Positions 27,371-37,513 of a DNA stretch of 64,000 nucleotides are shown in pieces. The notes under the pieces were generated by a model. The model was given only the letters and a program-made list of their open reading frames with translations, did not search any database and was not told the origin of the DNA. Origin of the DNA: Solibacillus palustris. GTDB taxonomy: Bacteria > Bacillota > Bacilli > Bacillales_A > Planococcaceae. The stretch covers positions 434,001 to 498,000 of the forward strand of contig NZ_JAKZFC010000001.1 in assembly GCF_022549215.1 (NCBI RefSeq), given 5' to 3'. Position 1 is the first letter of the stretch, and each line of letters begins with the position of its first letter. The position numbers were made by a program, and so were the translations under genes.

Positions 27371-27410
27371 AGGTCATTGAAACCAAACTCAATGACCTAG
27401 TTTGTTTTTT
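27371..27410 (+). terminator. Terminator after secA
   Basis: AGGTCATTGA and TCAATGACCT form a perfect 10-bp stem with an 8-nt loop. A T-run follows after six bases. Confidence 0.75.
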
Positions 27411-27480
27411 AGGTTGTAATAAAATTTAATCGTAGTTTAAAGATGTGTGATTTTTTTAAAATAGTAGTTAGACGTAGTGA

Positions 27481-27575
27481 AAGGGAGGCAGACTCCACCG
27501 GGAAAAGCGTGGCGCCTGAGACTACAGGCTCAGGCCACGCCCGGGGAAAGGGTACTCCCTGTAGCGTAGGCTAAC
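27481..27575. repeat. GC-rich palindromic intergenic element
   Basis: A GC-rich block in an AT-rich region between secA and prfB. Its centre is a stem of GCGTGG and CCTGAG against CTCAGG and CCACGC (27507-27540) with a 2-nt bulge, flanked by GGGAGGCAGACTCC on the left and GTACTCCCTG on the right. It looks like a dispersed bacillar intergenic repeat; no coding potential. Confidence 0.6.
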
Positions 27576-27623
27576 GGCTAAAAAAAGCCACACTCTAAAA
27601 CACTATACAACGGAGGAAAATAA

Positions 27624-28731
27624 ATGATGGAATTAGCAGACGTGCGGAATGCGCTCGAAAATACAGCTACAAAACTAGCGGACTTCAGGGGGTCTCTTTG
27701 ACTTAGAAAACAAAGAGGCACGTATCCAAGAATTAGATGAGTTAATGTTAGAGCCAAATTTTTGGAACGACCAGCAAGGCGCTCAGACAATTATTAACGA
27801 ATCAAATGGCATTAAATCGGTCGTTAACGAATACAACGATTTAATCTCAACACAAGAAAATCTAGAAATGACATTAGAATTGTTACGCGAAGAGCCGGAC
27901 GAAGAATTACAAGAAGAGCTTGGAAATGAGCTAGCAGAGTACCGAGAAAAAGTTGAAGCGTTCGAATTACAAATGTTATTATCTGAGCCATATGATAAAA
28001 ACAATGCCATTTTAGAGCTTCATCCAGGTGCAGGTGGTACTGAGTCTCAAGACTGGGGTTCGATGCTTTTGCGAATGTACCAACGTTGGGCAGATAAGCG
28101 TGGCTTTAAAGTCGAAACATTGGACTATTTACCGGGCGATGAAGCAGGGATCAAATCGGTTACTTTAAAAATCTCTGGTCATAATGCTTACGGTTATTTA
28201 AAGGCAGAAAAAGGTGTTCACCGTTTAGTACGTATTTCGCCGTTTGATTCATCAGGTCGTCGCCATACATCATTCGTTTCATGTGATGTGATGCCAGAAT
28301 TTAATGATGAAATTGAAATCGAGGTTCGTGCAGAAGATTTAAAAATTGATACGTATCGTGCAACAGGTGCGGGTGGTCAGCACATTAACACGACGGACTC
28401 TGCTGTTCGAATTACGCATGCGCCTACAGGGGTTGTTGTACAATGTCAGGCAGAGCGTTCACAAATTAAAAACCGTGAAGCTGCGATGAAGATGTTGAAA
28501 TCGAAACTGTATCAATTAGAAATTGAAAAGCAACAAGCACAATTAGATGAAATCCGTGGTGAGCAAAAAGAAATTGGCTGGGGTTCACAAATTCGTTCGT
28601 ATGTATTCCACCCATATTCAATGGTTAAAGATCACCGCACAAGCGCAGAAACAGGCAATGTTGGTGCGGTAATGGATGGCGATTTAGATTTATTCATAAC
28701 AGCGTATTTACGTTCAAAAATTTCATACTGA
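27624..28731 (+). CDS. prfB: Peptide chain release factor 2, with programmed +1 frameshift
   Basis: RF2 ends translation at UGA and UAA. Frame 0 runs from ATG 27624 (GGAGG 7 nt upstream) for 25 codons to an in-frame TGA at 27699-27701. Reading resumes in +1 at GAC 27700, giving 368 residues. The slip site CTTTGA is preceded by the SD-like AGGGGG (27687-27692), as in most bacteria. The protein has the stop-codon tripeptide SPF ([11 protein letters not shown]) and the catalytic GGQ ([15 protein letters not shown]). The RF2 level is thus self-regulated; the TGA is not a mutation. Confidence 0.96.
27687..27701 (+). promoter_or_regulatory. RF2 recoding site
   Basis: AGGGGG, three bases (TCT), then CTT TGA followed by C. 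The SD-like element pairs with 16S rRNA and CTT slips to TTT while RF2 is scarce. Confidence 0.95.
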
Positions 28732-28740
28732 TTTATGATT

Positions 28741-28780
28741 GGGAATGTCCTAGAAGCGATTCAGGGGCATTCCCTTCTTT
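28741..28780 (+). terminator. Terminator after prfB
   Basis: GGGAATGTCCT pairs with AGGGGCATTCCC with one bulged G around an 11-nt loop. TTCTTT follows. Confidence 0.78.
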
Positions 28781-28812
28781 ATAGTGAAAATTTAATTAGA
28801 TGTAGTTGGGAC

Positions 28813-28841
28813 TTGTCAAATAGATGAGGATATGTGATAAT
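28813..28841 (+). promoter_or_regulatory. SigA promoter of the small gene at 28880
   Basis: TTGTCA at 28813-28818, a 17-nt spacer and GATAAT at 28836-28841 with TGT just before: five of six matches at each hexamer. Confidence 0.7.
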
Positions 28842-28879
28842 AAATACGAACAAACGTTCTTAAAATAAGGAGGCATTTT

Positions 28880-29233
28880 ATGCTACAAATCCCTTCTGGA
28901 ACGATTCCGTATTATGAATCAGGCATTTATTTGCCGTTATTGTTAATCATTCTTGAAAAAGATCAACGAATTATTGAGCAAAGTCCGTTCAAGTTTAAAA
29001 CGCCATATTTACAATTAATTGATGCTACACGAATAAAAATTGAGCAAGATTTAAAAGAAACGAAGGACTATTTTACACTTCATCAGATGCGCTTAGTTAG
29101 AGGAAAAACGGATGATTTGTTTACCGAGTATCAATTTTATTTTGGTGGGGTCATGGAGTGTAGAAGATATTCGAATATTCGCCTTCGTAATCAAAGTGAG
29201 TTACTTCTTGCTGAATATATTGGAAAGTCTTAA
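28880..29233 (+). CDS. Conserved hypothetical protein
   Basis: The 117-residue protein is not one I recognise. It begins with a hydrophobic segment (GIYLPLLLIILEKD) that looks like a buried strand or helix rather than a signal peptide. A mixed segment follows with YLQLIDATRIKIEQDLKET and EYQFYFGGVMECRRYSNIR. RBS AAGGAGG and a good promoter support expression. It converges on the minus-strand ComK paralogue with only 2 bp between stop codons. Confidence 0.7.
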   Translation: MLQIPSGTIPYYESGIYLPLLLIILEKDQRIIEQSPFKFKTPYLQLIDATRIKIEQDLKETKDYFTLHQMRLVRGKTDDLFTEYQFYFGGVMECRRYSNIRLRNQSELLLAEYIGKS

Positions 29234-29235
29234 GG

Positions 29236-29727
29236 TCATATTAAAGCTTTGCGTTGTAATATAAGGTTTTTATAGTAAAGAACAGCTCTTACGTATTGCT
29301 GATTAAATGATTTTAAGTGCACAGGGAAAATTTGCTCTGTACCATCGACAAATGTCACCAATGTTGATTCGTTCATTTCTTCAATATTAATAATGGCATT
29401 GACCGTCACCCAAATATTTTGTTTTGAATGAGGAGAAAACAAAGGGAATACAACACAAGGATCCCCAAAGTTATAGGCAACCATAATCGGTACTTTATGT
29501 CGATTATGCCCCAAAAATTCTCTCGCTTGCTGTGTAGTTGCTTCAAATGTTGAGCCGTTTAACGTACAAGTATGTCGAATTACTCTCAAAGGTGGGAATG
29601 ACATTGTAGTTTTTCCGTGCTTGTCTAATATTACTGTGAAAACTTTGTCGGAATTTGGTTGTGAAATTAAGCAATAGGTCGAATTAGTAATATAGTACTT
29701 AGATATTTGTTCGCTATTTCGATTCAT
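29236..29727 (-). CDS. comK: ComK-family competence transcription factor, paralogue 2
   Basis: The 163-residue protein aligns with ComK: VIRHTCTLNGSTFEATTQQ matches the V-D-R-S-C-R-F-F-G-S-S region, HKVPIMVAYNFGDPCVVFP the HKPPIMVDPSNQIFLFP region, NIWVTVNAI the GWISHVHV region, and VTFVDGTEQIFPVHLKSFN the VTFSNGKTMELPISYNSFE region. It looks nearer to B. subtilis ComK than paralogue 1. RBS AAAGGAG 7 nt before the ATG. Transcribed away from the IDEAL gene. I could not find an AAAA-N5-TTTT autoregulatory pair upstream. Confidence 0.85.
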   Translation of the reverse strand: MNRNSEQISKYYITNSTYCLISQPNSDKVFTVILDKHGKTTMSFPPLRVIRHTCTLNGSTFEATTQQAREFLGHNRHKVPIMVAYNFGDPCVVFPLFSPHSKQNIWVTVNAIINIEEMNESTLVTFVDGTEQIFPVHLKSFNQQYVRAVLYYKNLILQRKALI

Positions 29728-29851
29728 TGTAGACTCCTTTCTTATGAAAAAATACTTAAATTTTCACTATATATCTAAATTAATGCATAAAAAGTCAAAA
29801 ATCAACACAATTTTTAGAAAATTCTGTAAGAAGATAATTATTCAGAATATA

Positions 29852-29881
29852 TTGCAAATTAAATATGGTTTATCTTATAAT
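29852..29881 (+). promoter_or_regulatory. SigA promoter of the IDEAL-domain gene
   Basis: TTGCAA at 29852-29857, an 18-nt spacer and TATAAT at 29876-29881, 26 nt before the start. Confidence 0.65.
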
Positions 29882-29907
29882 GGAAAAAAGAGATCGAGGT
29901 GATATCG

Positions 29908-30150
29908 ATGGATAAATATTATTCATATACAGACTTTTTAAAAGCAGTAGGCCATCAGCCAACAGAAAATCAAGCAGAAAAGTTGTTAGGTGAAATTTAT
30001 TTAGATTTATTTATTAGTCGAATACAACGTATATATCGTATCGAACAATTAAAAACGCTAATCGATAATTCATTAGATCAGAAGAACCAGCGAGATTTTT
30101 ATACCTATGCTTCCGAACTAAAAATGCTAATGGAAGCACCGATTTCTTAA
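29908..30150 (+). CDS. IDEAL-domain protein
   Basis: The 80-residue protein is a short helical protein ending in an IDEAL domain (YLDLFISRIQRIYRIEQL followed by IDNSLDQKNQRDFY), where IDNSL takes the place of the eponymous motif. IDEAL domains occur in small Bacillus regulators, including the C-terminus of ComK-linked proteins in some bacilli, but no role is assigned here. ATG 29908 is chosen because GAGGTGAT lies just upstream; a GTG at 29899 would overlap that RBS. Confidence 0.8.
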   Translation: MDKYYSYTDFLKAVGHQPTENQAEKLLGEIYLDLFISRIQRIYRIEQLKTLIDNSLDQKNQRDFYTYASELKMLMEAPIS

Positions 30151-30156
30151 ACAGAG

Positions 30157-30186
30157 AAAGCTACCTAAATAGTTAGGTAGCTTTTT
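30157..30186 (+). terminator. Terminator after the IDEAL gene
   Basis: AAAGCTACCTAA and TTAGGTAGCTTT form a perfect 12-bp stem with a 4-nt loop, followed by TTT. Confidence 0.92.
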
Positions 30187-30266
30187 GTGTGTGGAAAATT
30201 AGTCTACTCTTAGAGATATTCGGCGAGAATATTAGAAGGCATGCACTATATTCTTGGGGAAAATTT

Positions 30267-30280
30267 CGAATATATGTTCG
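30267..30280 (+). promoter_or_regulatory. LexA (SOS) box of uvrBA
   Basis: CGAATATATGTTCG matches the Gram-positive SOS box CGAAC-RNRY-GTTYG at all but one position. It lies 33 bp before an extended -10 TGGTAAAAT (30310-30318 region), which precedes the uvrB start. Confidence 0.85.
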
Positions 30281-30353
30281 TAAAATAATCGTCAATTGAA
30301 AATGCGTATGGTAAAATGTAGTTATGAACAAAACGACAGAAAGGACAGCAACT

Positions 30354-32336
30354 ATGACAGAAACTTTTACAATTCAATCAGCGTACAAGCCTGCTGGAGA
30401 TCAGCCCGAAGCGATCAAAGAACTTGTACATGGCATAAACGAAGGCAAACGTCATCAAACGTTACTTGGTGCTACAGGGACAGGGAAAACGTTTACGATT
30501 TCAAACGTAATTAAGGAAGTCAACAAACCAACGCTAGTAATGGCGCATAATAAAACACTGGCAGGTCAATTATATAGTGAATTTAAAGATTTTTTTCCAG
30601 ACAATGCAGTTGAATATTTTGTGAGTTATTATGATTATTTCCAACCGGAAGCATATGTACCACAAACCGATACGTATATCGAAAAGGATTCGAGTATTAA
30701 TGATGAAATTGATAAGCTTCGTCACTCGGCTACGTCAGCATTATTTGAGCGTAAGGATGTTATTATTATTGCTTCGGTATCGTGTATTTATGGCTTAGGG
30801 AATCCTGAAGAATACCGTGAGATGGTTGTATCAATTCGAACAGGAATGGAAATTGAACGCAATCAATTACTGCGAAAATTAGTAGATATTCAATATGAAC
30901 GCAACGATATCAAATTTACGCGCGGAACATTTCGTGTGCGAGGAGACGTTGTTGAAATATTCCCAGCGTCTAAGGATGAACACTGCATTCGAGTTGAATT
31001 TTTCGGAGATGAAGTAGACCGTATTCGTGAAGTAGATGCACTAACAGGTGAAATTCTAGGCGAGCGTCAGCATGTGGCCATTTTCCCTGCATCCCACTTC
31101 GTAACGCGTGAAGAAAAGATGAAAATCGCAATTGAAAATATTGAAAAAGAGTTACAAGTGCGACTTGATCTGTTGCGCTCGGAGGATCGTTTACTAGAGG
31201 CGCAGCGCTTAGAGCAACGTACAAATTACGATTTAGAAATGATGAAGGAAATGGGTTTTTGCTCAGGAATCGAAAACTATTCACGTCATTTAACATTACG
31301 GGAAGCGGGAGCAACACCGTATACATTGCTTGATTATTTCCCAGAGGATTTCTTGCTTGTTGTCGATGAAAGTCACGTAACATTGCCTCAAGTGCGCGGT
31401 ATGTATAATGGTGACCAGGCGCGAAAAAATGTATTAGTAGAGCATGGTTTCCGTCTGCCATCCGCGCTAGATAACCGTCCATTAATGTTTGATGAATTTC
31501 AGTCGAAGGTCGGTCAGGCGATTTATGTTTCGGCAACACCAGGACCTTTTGAATTAGAGCATACACCAGAAATGGTACAGCAAATTATTCGTCCGACCGG
31601 CTTACTTGATCCAAATATTGATGTGCGTCCGATTGAAGGGCAAATTGACGATCTAATCGATGAAATTCATGAAAGGATTCGTCGTAATGAGCGTGTATTA
31701 ATTACAACATTAACGAAAAAAATGTCTGAGGATTTAACAAATTACTTGAAGGAAATGGGCTTAAAGGTTGAATATTTACACTCAGAGATTAAAACACTAG
31801 AGCGTATTGAGATTATTCGTGAGCTGCGTAAAGGAATACATGATGTGTTGGTTGGTATTAACTTACTTCGAGAAGGGTTAGACATTCCGGAAGTGTCCCT
31901 TGTCGCAATTTTAGATGCTGATAAGGAAGGGTTCTTACGTTCGGAGCGTTCACTTATTCAAACCATTGGACGTGCTGCGCGTAATGCGAACGGTCATGTT
32001 ATTATGTATGCCAATAATATGACAGATTCAATGACGAAGGCGATTTCCGAAACGAAACGTCGTCGTGAAATTCAAATGGCGTACAATGAACAGCATGGAA
32101 TTGTACCACAGACAATTATCAAAAAAATACCAGACATCATTCGTGCAACACAAGCTGCTGAGCAGGAAGAAAAGTATATTACAAAAGTAACAGGTGGCAA
32201 AAAGCTAACGAAAAAAGAGCTGCAAAAGCTAGTTGAAACATTGCAAGTAGAAATGAAAGAAGCTGCAAAAGCATTAGACTTTGAACGTGCAGCAGAATTA
32301 CGAGATATGATTTTTGAATTGAAGGCAGAAGGGTGA
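30354..32336 (+). CDS. uvrB: UvrB, excinuclease ABC subunit B
   Basis: UvrB verifies DNA damage after UvrA loading and recruits UvrC. The 660-residue protein has Walker [11 protein letters not shown], the beta-hairpin region [13 protein letters not shown], helicase motifs including [10 protein letters not shown] and QTIGRAARN, and a C-terminal UVR domain ([19 protein letters not shown]). ATG 30354 is preferred over 30324 because AAAGGA lies 8 nt upstream and the earlier codon falls beside the promoter -10. It overlaps the uvrA region and is SOS-controlled. Confidence 0.96.
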   Translation: MTETFTIQSAYKPAGDQPEAIKELVHGINEGKRHQTLLGATGTGKTFTISNVIKEVNKPTLVMAHNKTLAGQLYSEFKDFFPDNAVEYFVSYYDYFQPEAYVPQTDTYIEKDSSINDEIDKLRHSATSALFERKDVIIIASVSCIYGLGNPEEYREMVVSIRTGMEIERNQLLRKLVDIQYERNDIKFTRGTFRVRGDVVEIFPASKDEHCIRVEFFGDEVDRIREVDALTGEILGERQHVAIFPASHFVTREEKMKIAIENIEKELQVRLDLLRSEDRLLEAQRLEQRTNYDLEMMKEMGFCSGIENYSRHLTLREAGATPYTLLDYFPEDFLLVVDESHVTLPQVRGMYNGDQARKNVLVEHGFRLPSALDNRPLMFDEFQSKVGQAIYVSATPGPFELEHTPEMVQQIIRPTGLLDPNIDVRPIEGQIDDLIDEIHERIRRNERVLITTLTKKMSEDLTNYLKEMGLKVEYLHSEIKTLERIEIIRELRKGIHDVLVGINLLREGLDIPEVSLVAILDADKEGFLRSERSLIQTIGRAARNANGHVIMYANNMTDSMTKAISETKRRREIQMAYNEQHGIVPQTIIKKIPDIIRATQAAEQEEKYITKVTGGKKLTKKELQKLVETLQVEMKEAAKALDFERAAELRDMIFELKAEG

Positions 32337-32341
32337 CTTAC

Positions 32342-35209
32342 GTGAAAAATACAGAAATCGTTGTACAAGGCGCACGCGCACATAACTTAAAAAATATTGA
32401 TGTCACAATTCCGCGAGATAAAATCGTTGTTGTGACAGGTCTTTCAGGTTCGGGGAAATCTTCATTAGCATTTGATACGATTTATGCAGAAGGGCAGCGT
32501 CGTTATGTCGAGTCACTTTCTGCGTATGCACGCCAATTTTTAGGGCAAATGGATAAACCCGATGTTGATACGATTGAAGGGCTGTCACCAGCAATTTCGA
32601 TTGACCAAAAAACAACAAGCCGTAACCCGCGTTCAACTGTTGGTACAGTTACAGAAATTTACGATTACTTACGTTTATTATTTGCGCGTATTGGTAAGGC
32701 GTATTGTCCAACGCACGGCATTGAAATTACGTCGCAAACGGTCGAGCAAATGGTGGATCGTTTATTGGAATATCCAGAGCGCACAAAAATTCAATTGTTA
32801 GCGCCAGTCATTGAAGGAAAAAAGGGAACTCATGTCAAGTTATTAGAAGACTTGAAAAAGCAAGGCTATGTGCGTATTCGATTAAATGGTGAGCTACGTG
32901 ATTTAGACGATCATATCGAGCTTGATAAAAATAAAAAGCATACAATTGAAGTCGTTATTGACCGTGTTGTGATGAAAGAGGGCATTGAATCTCGTTTAAG
33001 CGATTCTATTGAAGCTGCCCTAAAAATCGCAGAAGGTCGTGTGTTAGTGGATGTTATGGAGCATGAGGAGTTACTTTTTAGTGAGCACCATGCTTGCCCG
33101 CACTGTGGCTTCTCAATTGGCGAGCTTGAGCCACGTATGTTCTCATTTAATAGTCCGTTTGGTGCATGTCCGTCATGTGATGGATTAGGGAGCACGGTAA
33201 AAGCGGATATTGAATTAGTTGTGCCCGATTGGAATTTATCACTTCTTGACAATGCGATTGCTCCGTGGGAATCTGTATCATCAATGTATTATCCGCAGCT
33301 ACTAGCATCGGTATGTCGTCATTACGATATCCCAATGGACGTGCCAGTAAAGGATATTCCAAAGGAGAAAATGGATAAAATTTTATACGGCTCAGGCAAG
33401 GAAAAAGTCCATTTTGAATATACAAATGATTACGGCAGTATGCATAAGAAGGACATCGAATTCGAGGGGGTAATTCCAAATATCGAGCGCCGCTTCAAGG
33501 ATTCTTCGTCTGACTATGTACGTGATTCGATGCAAAAGTTTATGACGGAGCAGCCATGCAGGTCTTGTAAAGGGCATCGTCTAAAACCGGAAACATTGGC
33601 TGTGAAAATTAAAGGGCAAAACATTTCAGAGGCAACGCGTCGTTCAATCATAGAAATGTATGATTTCTTTAGTTCAGTGGAATTATCAGAAAAAGAAAAG
33701 CAAATTGCCAATTTAATTATTAGAGAAGTAATTGAGCGTTTGAGATTTTTACTTGATGTTGGTTTGAACTATTTAACGTTGGCGCGTTCTGCAGGTACAT
33801 TGTCAGGTGGGGAAGCGCAGCGAATTCGTTTGGCAACGCAAATTGGCTCGCGTTTAACAGGTGTTCTTTATATTTTAGATGAACCGTCGATTGGTCTGCA
33901 TCAGCGTGATAATGACCGATTGATTGCCACACTTGAAAGTATGCGTGATTTAGGAAATACGCTAATTATCGTAGAGCATGATGAAGATACAATGATGGCA
34001 GCAGACCATTTAATTGATATTGGGCCTGGTGCTGGTGTCCATGGTGGGCAAATTATTGCGCAGGGTACGCCAAAGCAAGTGATGAAAAATAAAGACTCCA
34101 TTACAGGGCAATATTTAAGTGGGAGAAAGTTCATTCCACTACCTCAGGAGCGCCGAGAATCAGATGGTCGTAAAATTACGATTAAAGGGGCTTCGGAAAA
34201 TAACTTAAAAAATGTTAATGTAGAAATTCCACTTGGGCAATTTATTGCGGTAACAGGAGTATCAGGTTCGGGGAAATCTACTTTAGTAAATGAAATTTTA
34301 TATAAGGCACTTGCATCGAAATTAAATCGTGCCAAAGTAAAGCCTGGTGCACACAAATCAATTGAAGGGCTAGAGCAGCTTGAAAAAGTAATTGATGTAG
34401 ACCAATCACCAATTGGTCGCACGCCGCGTTCAAATCCTGCAACGTATATTGGTGTATTTGATGATGTACGCGATGTATTTGCGATGACGAATGAGGCAAA
34501 GGTGCGCGGCTATAAAAAAGGTCGTTTTTCGTTTAATGTGAAGGGTGGCCGCTGTGAAGCTTGTCGCGGCGATGGTATTATTAAAATAGAAATGCACTTC
34601 TTGCCAGATGTGTATGTACCTTGTGAAGTCTGTCACGGTAAACGCTACAACCGTGAGACGTTAGAAGTGAAATACAAAGAGAAAAATATTGCTGACATTT
34701 TAGAAATGACAGTGGAAGATGCTCTAGAGTTTTTCGGTAACTTACCAAAAATACAGCGTAAACTGCAAACAATTGTTGATGTAGGGCTTGGCTATGTGAA
34801 GCTTGGTCAACCAGCAACAACATTTTCTGGTGGTGAGGCACAGCGTGTAAAATTAGCATCTGAATTGCATCGACGTTCAAACGGAAAGTCATTCTACATT
34901 TTAGATGAACCAACAACAGGTCTTCATGTCGATGATATTGCGCGCCTATTAAAGGTGTTACATCGTTTAGTAGAAAACGGTGAAACGGTGCTGGTTATTG
35001 AACATAATTTAGACGTGATTAAAACGGTCGATCATATTATCGATTTAGGTCCAGAAGGTGGCGATGGCGGCGGTACAATTTTAGCGACTGGCACGCCTGA
35101 ACAGATTGCGGAAGTAAAAGAAAGCTATACAGGTTATTATTTAAAGCCAATTTTAGAGCGCGATCGTGAACGTATGGCTGACAAAATTGAAATGGCGAAA
35201 AGTAAATAA
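32342..35209 (+). CDS. uvrA: UvrA, excinuclease ABC subunit A
   Basis: UvrA dimers find bulky DNA lesions and load UvrB. The 955-residue protein has two ABC ATPase modules, each with Walker A ([12 protein letters not shown] and [12 protein letters not shown]) and signature ([12 protein letters not shown] and [12 protein letters not shown]). It also has the zinc modules CPHCGF/CPSC/CRSC and CEAC/CEVC. I chose GTG 32342 because it gives the typical N-terminus ([19 protein letters not shown]) and AGGGTGA is 5 nt upstream; GTG 32333 is also possible. Operon with uvrB. Confidence 0.96.
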   Translation: MKNTEIVVQGARAHNLKNIDVTIPRDKIVVVTGLSGSGKSSLAFDTIYAEGQRRYVESLSAYARQFLGQMDKPDVDTIEGLSPAISIDQKTTSRNPRSTVGTVTEIYDYLRLLFARIGKAYCPTHGIEITSQTVEQMVDRLLEYPERTKIQLLAPVIEGKKGTHVKLLEDLKKQGYVRIRLNGELRDLDDHIELDKNKKHTIEVVIDRVVMKEGIESRLSDSIEAALKIAEGRVLVDVMEHEELLFSEHHACPHCGFSIGELEPRMFSFNSPFGACPSCDGLGSTVKADIELVVPDWNLSLLDNAIAPWESVSSMYYPQLLASVCRHYDIPMDVPVKDIPKEKMDKILYGSGKEKVHFEYTNDYGSMHKKDIEFEGVIPNIERRFKDSSSDYVRDSMQKFMTEQPCRSCKGHRLKPETLAVKIKGQNISEATRRSIIEMYDFFSSVELSEKEKQIANLIIREVIERLRFLLDVGLNYLTLARSAGTLSGGEAQRIRLATQIGSRLTGVLYILDEPSIGLHQRDNDRLIATLESMRDLGNTLIIVEHDEDTMMAADHLIDIGPGAGVHGGQIIAQGTPKQVMKNKDSITGQYLSGRKFIPLPQERRESDGRKITIKGASENNLKNVNVEIPLGQFIAVTGVSGSGKSTLVNEILYKALASKLNRAKVKPGAHKSIEGLEQLEKVIDVDQSPIGRTPRSNPATYIGVFDDVRDVFAMTNEAKVRGYKKGRFSFNVKGGRCEACRGDGIIKIEMHFLPDVYVPCEVCHGKRYNRETLEVKYKEKNIADILEMTVEDALEFFGNLPKIQRKLQTIVDVGLGYVKLGQPATTFSGGEAQRVKLASELHRRSNGKSFYILDEPTTGLHVDDIARLLKVLHRLVENGETVLVIEHNLDVIKTVDHIIDLGPEGGDGGGTILATGTPEQIAEVKESYTGYYLKPILERDRERMADKIEMAKSK

Positions 35210-35237
35210 ATTGCAAGAGTGTCAATGAAACTTTTTG

Positions 35238-35281
35238 TCCTCCCTCCTCGTATAATAAAATAGATACGATGAGAGGGAGGA
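35238..35281. promoter_or_regulatory. Inverted repeat spanning the -10 and RBS of the yvlB-like gene
   Basis: TCCTCCCTC and GAGGGAGGA, extended inward by CGTAT and ATACG, flank a TATAAT at 35251-35256. The right arm is the ribosome binding site. It may be an operator, or an RNA hairpin if transcription begins upstream. Confidence 0.45.
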
Positions 35282-35289
35282 ATTTTTTT

Positions 35290-36498
35290 ATGCAAGAACA
35301 ACGAAAACGCATTTTACAATTAGTAGAAAACGGTACAATTACAGCTGAAGAGGCCATTGTTTTATTAGAAAAGTTATCAGGCAAAAACGAATCAACTCCG
35401 CCACCAGTTCAACCGGTCGTGCTTCCAACTGAGTCAAAAGAGAACGAGCCTGTTTTTAAAGCAGAGCCGGTTGATGAAGCGAAAGAACAACGAAAAACGA
35501 CAGGATTTGAAGATATTTTTGGCAAATCATTTAATGATAAAGAATTCAATAAAAAAATGGATGACTTCATGGGCGATATAAAAAAGGATTTATCTCAATT
35601 AAGCACGCGTATGACAGGGTTAGTTGGTGCGGCATTATCAAAATTAAAAGACTTAGATATTGAAACGCCTTTTGGTGAAAAAGTAGAGTTTTCAAAAACT
35701 TATGCTTATCCAGCTTTGGATGTGAGAAGTATTGAGCTTGATATAGCCAATGGGAAAATTGATGTAGTGCAAGCGACGGATGAATTAATAACTGTTCAGG
35801 TGAATGGTAAAACAACACTTAAAGGTACTGAAGAAGAAACAATTGCACACATTACCGAAACATTAGTTACAAAGACGGATGATAAAATATATATGAAGTC
35901 AGAAAATAAATTTACCCAGTTGAAAGTGCAAATCGCTATTCCAAAAAAACATTATGACGTATTTATTGCCCGCTTAATGAATGGCGGTATTTCAGTAGAA
36001 AACTTAGATGCGAAATTAATAAAAGCACGTACTTATAATGGGGCAATTCGAGTAAACCATACACAATTTGACCATGCCGAGCTGCAAACGAGCAATGGAG
36101 CTGTAGAAGCACGTACTGTAAAGGGTACCGACTTAGAAATTGAAACTGCAAATGGCCGAATTTATGTCGATGGCGATTTAAAAGAAGTCGATGCTGAATC
36201 GATGAACGGTCATGTTGTCGTAACTACTTCAAGTGCAGAAGCTCATAAAGTAAAAGCGCGTGCGTTGGCTGGTTCGGTCGAAATCTATGTACCAAAAACA
36301 GTGGCGCTAGAAGGACAAATTTTCTCAAACTTAGGGAAAGCAGATGTCGGCTTAAACGATGTGAAGCTGTATGAGGAAGAGGAGCAATTCCTGTTAAAAT
36401 CCGTGCGCTTTACAAAAGAGCTAGAAGGCGCAAAATTATTGAAGTTAACAGGTGAATCACGTACGGGTACAGTGCTAGTTCGTTACACATTACAATAA
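35290..36498 (+). CDS. yvlB: YvlB-like protein with DUF4097 beta-helix domain
   Basis: The 402-residue protein starts with a short helical SHOCT-like segment (RKRILQLVENGTITAEEAIVLLEKL) and a charged linker. A long DUF4097 repeat region follows (about 145-400) with the pattern LELDIANGKIDV, LQTSNGAVEA, LEIETANGRIYVDGDL and VDAESMNGHVVV. Such proteins (YvlB, LiaX) are linked to cell-envelope stress responses in Firmicutes. No signal peptide. GAGGGAGG sets ATG 35290 over 35269. It lies after uvrA, as in B. subtilis (uvrBA near yvlB). Confidence 0.85.
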   Translation: MQEQRKRILQLVENGTITAEEAIVLLEKLSGKNESTPPPVQPVVLPTESKENEPVFKAEPVDEAKEQRKTTGFEDIFGKSFNDKEFNKKMDDFMGDIKKDLSQLSTRMTGLVGAALSKLKDLDIETPFGEKVEFSKTYAYPALDVRSIELDIANGKIDVVQATDELITVQVNGKTTLKGTEEETIAHITETLVTKTDDKIYMKSENKFTQLKVQIAIPKKHYDVFIARLMNGGISVENLDAKLIKARTYNGAIRVNHTQFDHAELQTSNGAVEARTVKGTDLEIETANGRIYVDGDLKEVDAESMNGHVVVTTSSAEAHKVKARALAGSVEIYVPKTVALEGQIFSNLGKADVGLNDVKLYEEEEQFLLKSVRFTKELEGAKLLKLTGESRTGTVLVRYTLQ

Positions 36499-36511
36499 AA
36501 TGCTATGTTCA

Positions 36512-36550
36512 GCCCACTTACAAGAAAGTAAACTTGTATGTGGGCTTTTT
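36512..36550 (+). terminator. Terminator after the yvlB-like gene
   Basis: GCCCACTTACAAG pairs with CTTGTATGTGGGC (one wobble) around an 8-nt loop, followed by TTTTT. Confidence 0.88.
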
Positions 36551-36826
36551 AATGTGCTTAAAATGGTTTAAAAGGCTGAATATTCGTTATATTAATAAAA
36601 TTTCTAACTATAACAAAGTAATTACGAGGAGTATGAAGTATCTCAGATATAATGCAAAAAATATTAGGAATTTGATTTGCTAATCTAGCAAATTTCAGTC
36701 AGAAACTAGCAAAAAAAGGAGCATTTTAATATTGAAAAGAAAATGTAATAAATTTATAGCTTGAAAGTGCTATAATGAATAGGAAAATTTATTTCATAAA
36801 GACATAGAACTTAGGTGGTTTCGTTA
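36551..36826 (+). promoter_or_regulatory. ftsE upstream region with extended -10 promoter
   Basis: This AT-rich spacer holds TGCTATAAT (TATAAT at 36771-36776), an extended -10, and TTAGGTGG as the ftsE RBS at 36811-36818. Otherwise I see no gene or repeat. Confidence 0.55.
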
Positions 36827-37513
36827 ATGATTCAAATGAATAATGTAGTGAAAAAGTATCCTAATGGCGTTGTCGCAGTAAACGGGATTACAATTGATAT
36901 AAAAACAGGTGAGTTCGTGTATGTAGTAGGCCCAAGTGGTGCCGGAAAATCGACCTTTATTAAGTTGATGTACCGAGAAGAAAAGCCTACGTCAGGTGAT
37001 GTAATGATTGACAACATAAACTTGCGTACTTTGAAAAATAGCCGTGTTCCTTTTTTACGACGTCAGTTAGGAGTTGTATTCCAAGACTTTAAATTGCTGC
37101 CACGTCTAACGGTGTATGAAAACGTGGCCTTTGCGATGGAAGTAATTGAAGAACAGCCGAAAGTAATTCGCAAACGTGTAATGGAAGTATTAGAACTTGT
37201 TGGTTTGAAACATAAAGTACGCATGTTCCCAAGCGAATTATCTGGTGGAGAGCAGCAACGTGTGGCGATTGCCCGTTCGATTGTGAATCGTCCGAAAGTA
37301 ATGATTGCGGACGAGCCAACAGGGAACCTAGACCCTGAAACGTCATGGGAAATTATGAATATTTTTGAAGAAATTAATCGTCAAGGTACGACGATTGTAA
37401 TGGCAACACATAACCGTGAAATCGTAAACACAATTCGTAAGCGTGTTATTGCAATTGAAGGCGGTATGATTGTACGCGATGAGTACGGGGGTGACTATGG
37501 CTATGAAAGCTAG
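36827..37513 (+). CDS. ftsE: FtsE, cell-division ABC transporter ATPase
   Basis: FtsE is the ATPase of the FtsEX complex, which in Bacillus activates a D,L-endopeptidase (CwlO) for cell-wall elongation. The 228-residue protein has Walker A GPSGAGKST, signature LSGGEQQRVAIARS and Walker B VMIADEPTGNLD. ATG 36827 is chosen by the RBS. It overlaps ftsX by 11 nt. Confidence 0.96.
   Translation: MIQMNNVVKKYPNGVVAVNGITIDIKTGEFVYVVGPSGAGKSTFIKLMYREEKPTSGDVMIDNINLRTLKNSRVPFLRRQLGVVFQDFKLLPRLTVYENVAFAMEVIEEQPKVIRKRVMEVLELVGLKHKVRMFPSELSGGEQQRVAIARSIVNRPKVMIADEPTGNLDPETSWEIMNIFEEINRQGTTIVMATHNREIVNTIRKRVIAIEGGMIVRDEYGGDYGYES

Noticed and set aside
27745-28731. A prfB start at the downstream ATG 27745
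   Set aside because: It omits the recoding site and conserved N-terminus; the frameshift form is the family norm.
29728-29850. ComK boxes (AAAA-N5-TTTT) before ComK paralogue 2
   Set aside because: AT-rich runs exist, but none has the right spacing as a pair.
30970-31566. Long minus-strand frame of 198 codons inside uvrB
   Set aside because: Opposite a conserved gene with no start signal; codon-bias shadow.
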